Assembly: GCA_938009235.1 (NCBI GenBank)
Contig: CALLIK010000002.1
Span: 62,001-126,000 of the forward strand
Reading direction: 5' to 3'
Length of the DNA: 64,000 bases
Origin: an uncultured Caulobacterales bacterium
GTDB lineage: Bacteria; Pseudomonadota; Alphaproteobacteria; Caulobacterales; Maricaulaceae
This document shows, piece after piece, positions 7,545 to 14,841 of this stretch (positions are counted from its first letter, which is position 1; every line of letters begins with the position of its first letter). Below the pieces are notes generated by a model. That model did no database searches. It had not been told where the DNA came from and was given only the letters and a program-made list of their open reading frames with translations. The translations under genes and the position numbers were made by a program.

Positions 7545-9803
7545 ATGTCAGATGAAGATGATTTCCGCTTAAAAGCCAAAGCCCGCAAGACCAGCAGCCG
7601 AGGCGCTGAGGTGAATGTCCCTGCAAACTATAAGGGGTTTTTCCAAGAAGCCCGTATTGCGCTCGTGAGAGGCAAGGCCGTTTCAGGAAGGCGCACTCTA
7701 ACGGTTCCCTCCAAACCCCGCACAGGGTGCTTCAACGCGCGAGGCAGAGGCCGAGCAGCGTTAGAGCGCGGCATTGGGCCAAAACAAGGCTGGCGCGTTC
7801 ACAAGGCGACGGGAGACCGCTACCGAGCCCGCCGCGCGATTGTGAAAGTCCGTGTGGTGAAACTACGCAATGCCAAGTCATCCGTGTCGCGAGGCCACTT
7901 GGCTTACCTCCAGCGCGAAGGCGCAGGTGTGGAGCGAGCCGAGGGGCTTGATGGCTCGGCGGAATTGACGCCAACGCGCGGCCAGCTCTACGGCCCAGAG
8001 GACGGCGTTGAGATTGACGGGCGAGACTTTGTTGCTCGCTCGCAGGAGAGCTTTGACGGACGCGGCGACCCGCATCAGTTTCGGATTATGATCTCGCCCG
8101 AAGACGGGGCGGAACTTGCCCGCGTGAATGGCGACGGCACGCCGAACCTCAAAGACACAACGCGAGCGCTCATGGCGCAGATGGAAGAGGACTTAGGCAC
8201 ACGGCTGGATTGGGTGGCCGTTGACCATTTCGACACGGCCCATCCGCACACGCATATCATCGCGCGCGGCGTGACCCATGATGGCAAAGGGTTGAACATT
8301 GCAGGGGAGTATATCTCGCGCGGTATTCGTGGACGGCTGGAGGAAGAACTCACACGAGAGCTGGGCTGGAAGTCCGAGCTTGCAATTCAGCAGGAGATGA
8401 AGCGCGAAGTCGGCGCGATGCGCGTCACGTCAGCGGATAGACATATCGCGAACGGGTTGGACAAACTTAACAACACAATTGACCTACGTGCAGGGTCAGC
8501 GGCGAGCACCTTCCCCGCCAACTCATCCATGAACAGGCACATCCTAATCGGACGGATGAAACATCTTGAGAAAATGGGCTTGGCGCAGTCTAAGTATGAC
8601 GGCCTCTGGCGGGTCGACAAGGACGCCTTCAAAACCCTTGGACAGATTGAGCAGCGCGAGCAGCTTACGAAAGATATTCACGGCGCTATGGAGCGAGCAA
8701 ATATCAAACGGCCTATCCGTCTGAATATTGGCCGCACAGACTATGAAGGCAAGCTCACCAATAAGCGCGTCATTGGCCGCGTGATTGCCAAGACACTTGG
8801 CCGTGATGAGGGTATGGACGCGGACGCCAAAGGCGGCGGAAAAGTGCGGTTCATTATCGACGGTACTGACGGCTATGTCAGCACGATAGAGACAGGGATG
8901 GACACGCGAGCGGGCGAAGCCGCCAAGGTCGGCTCTATCATCGAAGTCTCCCCGCCTAACTTGCGAACTGTAGATCGTAACATCCAAGCCATTGCAACAG
9001 GCAAAGACTATCACGGCAAGCCACACAATGGACTCGTCGGGACTTACGCTATCGCCACGAGCGGGCCAGAGGATTGGACAGACGGAAGCGGGAGCAGAGG
9101 CGCAGCTCATATGCGGGCATATAGGTTACGCCTAGCGGCACTGGTAAAGGCTGGCGTTGTGCAAGTCGCGAGCAAAGATAAGGACGGCGACCCTTCCGAG
9201 TGGCGCGTGCCAAAGAACTTTGAGGAAAAGGCTATCGCGCTAGATATGAAGCAAGGCCGTGCGTCAGGCGTGAAGCTACTTTCGGTTCAGGACTTAGAGG
9301 CACAACTTGCGAGTCCCGGTGCGACGTGGCTTGATCGCTCGCAGGTCAGTTGGGGCAGAGGTGGGATGAAGGACGTTAGCTCGACTATGAGTGCTTTTGC
9401 GAAAGAACTCGACACAACTTTCGAGCAGCGCCGCACATGGCTCGTTAAGCGCGGCTACGCAGAGCTTCGCCAAGACGCGCAGAAGACATCTATCATCTAC
9501 AAGCGCGGCTATTTGAAGGCGCTAGAGACGGAAGGGTTCAATGCCGCGACCCAAAAGCTGGAAGGCATGACAGGCAAGGCACACATCGCGGCGCAGTCAG
9601 GGCGATTGATTGAAGGCACCGTTGCTCAAAAGCTTGAACTTCCACAAGGCCCGCATGCCCTCATAGAAACGCAACGCGCCTTCTACCTCGTCCCTTGGGA
9701 GAGCACTCACGCGCAGAAATGGGGCAAGCGCATCAAAGGCCGCGTGCTGAGTGGTGGCGGCATTGATTGGGATACAGGACGGTCAAGAGGTATAGGGCGT
9801 TAA
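7545..9803 (+). CDS. rlxS: RlxS-type relaxase / mobilization nuclease (DUF3363)
   Basis: The protein nicks and pilots DNA at oriT during mobilization. I prefer ATG 7545 (MSDEDDFRLK) over the upstream TTG at 7527, because this family typically begins with such an acidic stretch; that gives 752 residues. The VirD2/MobA-type relaxase domain covers about residues 70-290 and contains the three-His motif HFDTAHPHTHII; the preceding QFRIMISPED strand is also family-typical. The remaining 450 residues correspond to the DUF3363 region. No secretion genes are linked, so it is a mobilization rather than self-transfer function. A fragment of a related relaxase survives at 13944-14031. Confidence 0.9.
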   Translation: MSDEDDFRLKAKARKTSSRGAEVNVPANYKGFFQEARIALVRGKAVSGRRTLTVPSKPRTGCFNARGRGRAALERGIGPKQGWRVHKATGDRYRARRAIVKVRVVKLRNAKSSVSRGHLAYLQREGAGVERAEGLDGSAELTPTRGQLYGPEDGVEIDGRDFVARSQESFDGRGDPHQFRIMISPEDGAELARVNGDGTPNLKDTTRALMAQMEEDLGTRLDWVAVDHFDTAHPHTHIIARGVTHDGKGLNIAGEYISRGIRGRLEEELTRELGWKSELAIQQEMKREVGAMRVTSADRHIANGLDKLNNTIDLRAGSAASTFPANSSMNRHILIGRMKHLEKMGLAQSKYDGLWRVDKDAFKTLGQIEQREQLTKDIHGAMERANIKRPIRLNIGRTDYEGKLTNKRVIGRVIAKTLGRDEGMDADAKGGGKVRFIIDGTDGYVSTIETGMDTRAGEAAKVGSIIEVSPPNLRTVDRNIQAIATGKDYHGKPHNGLVGTYAIATSGPEDWTDGSGSRGAAHMRAYRLRLAALVKAGVVQVASKDKDGDPSEWRVPKNFEEKAIALDMKQGRASGVKLLSVQDLEAQLASPGATWLDRSQVSWGRGGMKDVSSTMSAFAKELDTTFEQRRTWLVKRGYAELRQDAQKTSIIYKRGYLKALETEGFNAATQKLEGMTGKAHIAAQSGRLIEGTVAQKLELPQGPHALIETQRAFYLVPWESTHAQKWGKRIKGRVLSGGGIDWDTGRSRGIGR

Positions 9804-9893
9804 TATACACCCTTGGATGGAATTACAGGAAAAATACCTAGTTGTGTTTCCTCGAAAATTATGTGAATTTATAATAATGAAAAATAAAAAAAT

Positions 9894-11048
9894 ATGACGA
9901 AACCGCTGCTGGTTGATTTATTTTCGGGGTGTGGGGGCTTCGGATTGGGGGGAGAGCTAGCTGGCTTTCACTCAGCGATTGCGGTCGACGTTGATCCAAC
10001 GCTTCAATCTTCATATAAGCTCAATTTTCCTAAAACCAAAGTCATGGTTGGCGACATCGCAGCGATGAATGCCGCTGGTTGGAAGCTACTCTTGAGCGGA
10101 CTTGAAATTGACGGAGTAATTGGCGGACCTCCTTGCCAAGGCTACAGCCGTCAGGGAGTGGCCGATCCAAATGATGCTCGGAGAACGCTACTTCACGAAT
10201 TTTTTAAAAGCGTAAATGCTATAAATCCCAAATTCTTTATTATGGAAAACGTCGAAGGGCTTTTAGATAAAAAAAATCGCCCTGAACTTACATCGGCCAT
10301 CTCTGAATTAAGTTCAATTTATACTGTTTTAGAACCAATCGTTCTAGATGCTTCTAATTACGGACTGCCGACTAAACGAAAACGAGTGTTCGTTATCGGT
10401 TATAATTCAAGCTACGTAGACAAAGTTCAACCCTGTGATTTTATGAATTTTGAAAGCACAGTGAATGTAAGAGATGCTATAAACGATGTTCCCGAGCCAA
10501 TTGCTCAAGGCACTAAAAATTTAGACTTTGCTTGGGCAAAGTACGATAACCGAAAAAAGTGTTCTGAATATGCTAACTTGATGAAAGCATTGCCTCAGGC
10601 TGGCTTGGGGTCTCAGTTAGCGTTAGAACGACTTAAAGCTGGATATGTTTCGGGAAATTATCACACGAAACATACAGATGCCGTTTCCGAGCGCTATGCG
10701 TCTATCGAACCAGGTAAGACAGATCAGGTTAGTCGCTCAAAACGTTTAAGTTGGACAGGGTTTTGCCCTACTCTCAGGGCTGGAACAGGGTCAGATAAGG
10801 GAAGCTATCAGGCAGTCCGACCACTCCACCCTAAATTCGGAAGGGTGATCACCGTACGAGAAGCAGCTCGATTACAGAGTTTTCCTGATTGGTTTTTGTT
10901 TCATCATACTAAGTGGCATAGCTTTCGAATGATAGGAAACAGTGTGCCGCCTTTGATTTCTAAAATGATCTTAAACGTCCTCAGAGAGAAATCTAATAAT
11001 AGTGTGGAAACAGATTTGACAGAAACATATTCTGCTATGGAGGTATAG
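9894..11048 (+). CDS. DNA cytosine-5 methyltransferase
   Basis: This 384-residue enzyme has the ordered motifs of C5 methyltransferases: motif I DLFSGCGGFG (8-17), motif IV GGPPCQGYS with catalytic Cys81, motif VI ENVEG (118-122), motif VIII PTKRKRVFVIG, and the C-terminal motifs IX-X (VREAARLQSFPDWF and MIGNSVPP). It would transfer a methyl group from SAM to cytosine in a target that cannot be read from sequence. The next gene starts two bases after its stop, so it heads a three-gene operon with a GHKL ATPase and an unknown protein, suggesting it protects host DNA from that pair. The 90-bp upstream spacer is very AT-rich and contains TATAAT at 9870-9875. Confidence 0.95.
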   Translation: MTKPLLVDLFSGCGGFGLGGELAGFHSAIAVDVDPTLQSSYKLNFPKTKVMVGDIAAMNAAGWKLLLSGLEIDGVIGGPPCQGYSRQGVADPNDARRTLLHEFFKSVNAINPKFFIMENVEGLLDKKNRPELTSAISELSSIYTVLEPIVLDASNYGLPTKRKRVFVIGYNSSYVDKVQPCDFMNFESTVNVRDAINDVPEPIAQGTKNLDFAWAKYDNRKKCSEYANLMKALPQAGLGSQLALERLKAGYVSGNYHTKHTDAVSERYASIEPGKTDQVSRSKRLSWTGFCPTLRAGTGSDKGSYQAVRPLHPKFGRVITVREAARLQSFPDWFLFHHTKWHSFRMIGNSVPPLISKMILNVLREKSNNSVETDLTETYSAMEV

Positions 11049-11050
11049 CA

Positions 11051-12529
11051 ATGGCTGATAACTCAGTGCCATCGCCAGTGGCTAAAACTTCTCCATCTAA
11101 ATCATTTTTCGTCGATATGTTGACTCGTGATATCGAACTTAAAGATGCTCTACTTGATTTATTGGATAATTGTATGGACGGTGTAGTAAGGCAACGTTCT
11201 TCACAGTCTAACCCGTTCACTGATAAGCCGTTCGAAGGCTATCACGCTCATATTTCCATCGATAAAGATATTTTTTTAATTGAGGATAATTGCGGAGGCA
11301 TACCTCTCGAAGTCGCCCGTAATAGGGCCTTTGCAATAGGCAGGTCTTCGGCTTTCAAGAGCACTGAAGCTGACGGAGCTACAGTTGGAATGTACGGAAT
11401 CGGAATGAAAAGGGCGATCTTCAAGATGGGGCGTAACGCCACGGTAGAATCTTGGAATGACGAACATTTTTTAGTTACGATCGATGATAATTGGCTTAGT
11501 GATGAAGAATGGAAAGACCTTCCCATTGAGACTGAAGAAACGGAAGAGTTTCATCTTGCTAATGAAGGCACACGAATAGAGGTTACAAAGCTTAGACAAG
11601 AGGTTTCATCGAAATTTGGTGACGATCTATTTATTGAAGAGTTCCGTAAGGAAGTGTCTCGTCACTATGCTTTGATAGTGGAAAAGGGTTTCGAAGTTTC
11701 GATTGGCAGACCAAACGAAGTACAGGCCAACGAAGACGTTACCCATGTTAGAGCAGAAGATTTTTTATTACTCGACTCAGGTGATGATGAGGATGTGGTA
11801 ATTAAGCCCATTTTTTACGAGGGGACAGTCGAAGGGGTTAAATTCGAAATTTTTGCGGGATTAACAGCGCCTGCATTAGACAAGGAGCAGATTGACAAAG
11901 GTATAGCTGACACCAAGAGTAGCTATAAGGTCAATAAATCTGGATGGACGGTCGCATGTAATGACCGAATTGTAGTCTGGCGTGACAGGACAATCGTAAC
12001 AGGTTGGGGAACAGCTGGCGTTCCTGCCTATCATAATCAATTCTCGCCAGTTGCTGGTCTAGTTCTTCTTTATGCTGATGATCCCAACCTTCTTCCCCTA
12101 ACCACAACTAAACGCGGCATTGATCTTTCTTCAAAAGCTTATCAAATGATTCTCGATCTAATGAGGACAGCCACGAAAGAACTCACTTCATTTACAAATA
12201 GATATAAGAATGCAGACTCAAGAGGACCGATTTTTGAGAAGGCGCGCCTTCAGCCTTTAAAATCGCTTCAAAGGGAACGTGCTGCTGCGGTTGATGCTGG
12301 AAAGATTAAAACCTTACGAAAGGCTGGCGTTCAAGGAACGGTCGAAAGGCTCGTGAAATATCCTGAAATGAAAAAGACTTCTACTAAGAAGCGCGTAAGT
12401 TATCTTGCTGAAAAGGCCGAGATTAAGGAGGTAGAACGTTTCCTTGGTATGGAGGACGCTGACATCAAAGACATAGGGCGAGAAACTTTTGATCGATCAT
12501 TGAGAGACGCTAGGAGCTTTGACGAGTGA
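11051..12529 (+). CDS. GHKL ATPase (MutL/MORC-like) of an R-M-like cassette
   Basis: The N-terminal Bergerat fold is clear: N-box LLDLLDNCMD (around Asn40), motif II EDNCGG (78-83) and motif III GMYGIGMK (113-120). A central S5-like region and a charged helical C-terminus follow, 492 residues in all. Prokaryotic MutL/MORC-type GHKL ATPases beside DNA methyltransferases in restriction-modification neighbourhoods were described by Iyer, Abhiman and Aravind, which fits here. It is translationally coupled to both neighbours: two bases after the methyltransferase stop and a GTGA overlap with the next gene. It probably works as an ATP-driven clamp recognising or acting on unmodified DNA. It is not MutL itself, since no endonuclease or mismatch-repair C-terminal motif is seen. 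Confidence 0.85.
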   Translation: MADNSVPSPVAKTSPSKSFFVDMLTRDIELKDALLDLLDNCMDGVVRQRSSQSNPFTDKPFEGYHAHISIDKDIFLIEDNCGGIPLEVARNRAFAIGRSSAFKSTEADGATVGMYGIGMKRAIFKMGRNATVESWNDEHFLVTIDDNWLSDEEWKDLPIETEETEEFHLANEGTRIEVTKLRQEVSSKFGDDLFIEEFRKEVSRHYALIVEKGFEVSIGRPNEVQANEDVTHVRAEDFLLLDSGDDEDVVIKPIFYEGTVEGVKFEIFAGLTAPALDKEQIDKGIADTKSSYKVNKSGWTVACNDRIVVWRDRTIVTGWGTAGVPAYHNQFSPVAGLVLLYADDPNLLPLTTTKRGIDLSSKAYQMILDLMRTATKELTSFTNRYKNADSRGPIFEKARLQPLKSLQRERAAAVDAGKIKTLRKAGVQGTVERLVKYPEMKKTSTKKRVSYLAEKAEIKEVERFLGMEDADIKDIGRETFDRSLRDARSFDE

Positions 12530-13572
12530 GCGGCGGATCAGATGTAGATTACGAATTAAGGCCAGCAAAAGGTGTAGATCGTAATATCTTTCTTGACCTT
12601 CTGTCTCGTTATCAGCGCTGGGTCCCCTTAGACGGGGCTGTTTATATTTCCATGGGCGGGTACCCTATGTCAGACCATAGGATGATCTATCGGCGTTTCG
12701 GCTTAGAACATCTAATTTCAATCGACGGAGAAAAACATGTCGTGGACCGTCAACGTTTTAACAAGCCAACAGAAAAAACAAAATGCCTACACCTTCGATC
12801 AAATATATTGATTGAGAACTTCGACGAAATTCTCAGTGAAAATGAAATTCCAGATACCGCTACGCGAGTTGTTTGGATGGACTTCACAGAACCTAATAAA
12901 CTATCTGATCAGCTTTCACAGTTTGAACAACTATTAGAGACGCTAGGCGAAGGCGATATTATTAGAATTACACTCAACGCCAATGAATCTTCGCTCAAGA
13001 TGGCCAAGCCTGATGGGAGCAAACCAAAACCTATCGAGGTCGCAGCTATGGACCGCGAAGAACAACGAGAAGCTAGATTTAAAAGACTAGAAAACGACCT
13101 AGGAAGCTACCTTCCTAGTTCCGCAACGGCCCAAGATTTATCAAATGATAAGCTCCCGATTCTTTTAGGAAAACTGTTAGAGAAAGCTGCTGGAAGTGCT
13201 TTTCCCTCTGGTAGCAGTCAACATGCCTTTTTCCCATTATCATCGTTAGTTTATAGAGATGGTCAGCAAATGATTACTGTCACAGGAGCCATAATAGACA
13301 GGCATCATTTCGATCAAGTGGAAGTGATCATGGCCTTAGAAAACTGGCCGTTTTCGGTAGAAAAAATATCAGATTTCAAACGACTAAGTGTTTCAACGTT
13401 AACTCTGAAAGAACGCTTGCTGATGGAAAGGTTAGTTCTTGCTGATGGGGAAGTTGATATAGTCGAGCGCTTGGGTTTCTCTAAATTTGGGTCCACGGAT
13501 GCCAAGACGTATTTTGAGGACTTCAAAGAATTTTCGAGGTTTTACCCCAACCATGCAGTTGTTGAGTATTGA
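12526..13572 (+). CDS. Unknown third protein of the methyltransferase-ATPase cassette
   Basis: The GTG start overlaps the TGA of the ATPase gene by four bases, implying translational coupling and co-stoichiometry. The 348-residue protein has a strand-glycine-loop (AVYISMGGYPMSDHRMIYRRFG, residues 39-60) followed by an acidic strand end LISIDGE, and later VVWMDFTEP (115-123). This order resembles a Rossmann-fold SAM-dependent methyltransferase, though the canonical GxGxG is absent. The C-terminal 150 residues are helical. No nuclease motif was recognised with confidence. In this context it is a candidate effector or specificity subunit. The function is unknown. Confidence 0.75.
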   Translation: MSGGSDVDYELRPAKGVDRNIFLDLLSRYQRWVPLDGAVYISMGGYPMSDHRMIYRRFGLEHLISIDGEKHVVDRQRFNKPTEKTKCLHLRSNILIENFDEILSENEIPDTATRVVWMDFTEPNKLSDQLSQFEQLLETLGEGDIIRITLNANESSLKMAKPDGSKPKPIEVAAMDREEQREARFKRLENDLGSYLPSSATAQDLSNDKLPILLGKLLEKAAGSAFPSGSSQHAFFPLSSLVYRDGQQMITVTGAIIDRHHFDQVEVIMALENWPFSVEKISDFKRLSVSTLTLKERLLMERLVLADGEVDIVERLGFSKFGSTDAKTYFEDFKEFSRFYPNHAVVEY

Positions 13573-13590
13573 TAACTTAATAGTCGAGGC

Positions 13591-13624
13591 TTGCCTCACA
13601 ACTACCCTAACTCTTTGCCTCACA
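13591..13624 (+). repeat. TTGCCTCACA direct repeats near the right end of the element
   Basis: TTGCCTCACA occurs at 13591-13600 and 13615-13624, exactly 24 bp apart, and TTGCCTCAC recurs near the left end at 4847-4855. ACTTGCG is also shared by both ends (4775-4781 and 13629-13635). Repeats clustered just inside the two att sites fit arm-type binding sites for the tyrosine recombinase; this is inference. Confidence 0.4.
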
Positions 13625-13684
13625 AACGACTTGCGAAAACTGATAAATCATTGTAATCATTAGGTTCTCAGGACGATGGGCACC

Positions 13685-13707
13685 CCGTGTGGGGGCACCA
13701 TTTTCCT
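13685..13707 (+). repeat. Right attachment repeat (attR) of the integrative element
   Basis: This is an exact copy of the 23 bp at 4743-4765, in direct orientation, 112 bp after the stop of the last cargo gene. The sequence diverges immediately on both sides, as expected at a recombination junction. Confidence 0.8.
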
Positions 13708-13793
13708 GACGATTACAGTCCGAAATAGTCCCTTAAACCTAGTAATGCCTGACATTTTCACCTAATCAACGTCCTATAGCGTCCAGCGTCGCG

Positions 13794-13826
13794 GGGGTAT
13801 CATTGGAGTACGCGTTTGCATACCCC
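13794..13826. repeat. Inverted GGGGTAT motif beside integrase remnant
   Basis: GGGGTAT at 13794-13800 pairs with ATACCCC at 13820-13826. It sits 18 bp before the N-terminal remnant of a P4-type integrase, where the att site of such an element is normally found. It may be the fossil attachment core of the older element. Confidence 0.35.
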
Positions 13827-13844
13827 ACTAGATAGGGCTGACCG

Positions 13845-13922
13845 TTGCCGCTCACAGACAAGGAAATTCAGTCCCTAAAGCCAAATGCCAAACCCTATAA
13901 GGTGACTGACATTTACAGGTAA
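13845..13922 (+). pseudogene. P4-type integrase, N-terminal remnant (about 25 codons)
   Basis: Translation from TTG 13845 gives LPLTDKEIQSLKPNAKPYKV before a stop at 13920-13922. This is the typical start of DUF4102 (Arm-DNA-binding) P4-type integrases, which usually read as xLTDxxIxxLKPxxKPYKLxDGxG. The DGGG that normally follows is absent because the sequence switches to other DNA. The rest of the gene has been deleted. It belongs to a different integrase family from the intact one at 4893, so it marks an older, separate element. Confidence 0.7.
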
Positions 13923-13943
13923 GGTTTAGTCGAGCGATCCAGC

Positions 13944-14031
13944 GAGAGCATTAACGGATACGGCGAGCCGCACCAGTTTCGGATTATAATGCCTGCACAA
14001 AGACGGAGCTAATCGGGCCTACGTAAAGGGC
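13944..14031 (+). pseudogene. rlxS: Relaxase gene fragment (RlxS-like)
   Basis: The frame at 13944-13991 reads ESINGYGEPHQFRII, and after a +1 shift 13999-14031 reads KDGANRAYVKG. Together they match ESFDGRGDPHQFRIM followed by EDGAELARVNG of the intact relaxase (from 8046). The nucleotide match is also close, for example CAGTTTCGGATTAT in both. The remnant begins 21 bp after the integrase remnant, so most of an element was deleted between them. Its end overlaps, on the opposite strand, the last codons of the CitE-like gene. Confidence 0.75.
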
Positions 14032-14830
14032 TGCCCAAAATACGTCGCGCTTTTTTCACGACAGGTTCTTCTAATAATTTCCCATCCAGAAGGGCCACAT
14101 TCCCGCCCGCTTTGTCCATCGCCTCCATGACGCGGTGGGCGTGCGCTAACTCTTCTTCTCTGGGCTTCAATGCGGAATGGATAGGCTCTATTTGGTTTGG
14201 GTGGATTGCACTTCTGGCGAATATACCAATGTTCTTGGCCCGAGCCGTTTCGACCCTACAGCCTTCAGGGTTCCGAACATCACTATAGGGTGTATCAAAT
14301 AATATCACGTCATTCGCATGAGCAGAGGCGACAAGATGAGACCGCGCATAGAGCATCGTCTCCCACGCCATGTCTGAACCAATATCAGCTGAATAATCTA
14401 TAGCGCCAAAAATCGAGTATTTGACGCGTGGGTTTTCGTAAATCTCATCTGAATTCCGAAGGCCCTTTGCACTTTCAATCACAGGAAAGAACGCGCCTAA
14501 GTCCATAGGTAGCTTACGCGCGAGGTCATCCATCTGCTCGCCCAAGGCTACCTTGGGAACCATGATGTAGGGTAAATTCAAACTACTCTGACTGAGCGCA
14601 TCTATATCATCGCGACCATATTTATTATCGAGGGCATTTACGCGCAGCCCTACATTTTTGTAGCGAGTTGTTGCTAGCCATTCTAATGTTGTCTCGCGCG
14701 CCGCAGCTTTCTCATCAGGCGCAACCGCGTCTTCAAGATCAATGCAGACAAAGTCAGCCTCAGTCAGGCACGCTTTATCAAATCGGTCAGGCCTGTTGCC
14801 TGGAACAAATAAGAGAGATCGATAAGTCAT
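14009..14830 (-). CDS. CitE-like acyl-CoA lyase (HpcH/HpaI family), probable (R)-HMG-CoA lyase
   Basis: I start at ATG 14830 (MTYRSLLFVPGNRPDRFDKA), which is the family N-terminus; the longer frame overlaps the thiolase gene. The TIM-barrel lyase shows the Mg/CoA residues: Arg in GLRVNALD, Glu in PVIESAKG and Asp in AIDYSADIG. CitE-like proteins cleave beta-hydroxyacyl-CoAs (malyl-, citramalyl-, HMG-CoA). Here it follows thiolase by 11 bp in a leucine-degradation cluster lacking a classical HMG-CoA lyase; the Mycobacterium tuberculosis homologue in the same gene context (Rv2498c) is reported to act on HMG-CoA and citramalyl-CoA. The final residues SPLRRPD are encoded by DNA of the relaxase fragment, so the native C-terminus was probably replaced. 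Confidence 0.88.
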   Translation of the reverse strand: MTYRSLLFVPGNRPDRFDKACLTEADFVCIDLEDAVAPDEKAAARETTLEWLATTRYKNVGLRVNALDNKYGRDDIDALSQSSLNLPYIMVPKVALGEQMDDLARKLPMDLGAFFPVIESAKGLRNSDEIYENPRVKYSIFGAIDYSADIGSDMAWETMLYARSHLVASAHANDVILFDTPYSDVRNPEGCRVETARAKNIGIFARSAIHPNQIEPIHSALKPREEELAHAHRVMEAMDKAGGNVALLDGKLLEEPVVKKARRILGSPLRRPD

Positions 14831-14841
14831 GATCGAAGCAG

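Larger units (their letters stand above)
4743..13707. mobile_element. Integrative and mobilizable element with defence-like cargo
   Basis: The element of about 8.96 kb is delimited by a perfect 23-bp direct repeat (4743-4765 and 13685-13707). Inside are, in order, a tyrosine recombinase next to the left end, three small unknown genes, an inverted-repeat region suited to be oriT, an RlxS/DUF3363 relaxase, and a three-gene methyltransferase-ATPase-unknown cassette next to the right end. No type IV secretion genes are present, so transfer would need a helper. Base composition is mosaic: the relaxase is GC-rich, while the flanking small gene and the cargo cassette are AT-rich, suggesting the cargo was acquired separately. 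Confidence 0.8.

Noticed and set aside
8544-9110. 188-codon open frame antisense to the relaxase
   Set aside because: It lies wholly inside the relaxase gene, has no family features, and reflects the GC-rich codon pattern of the real gene.
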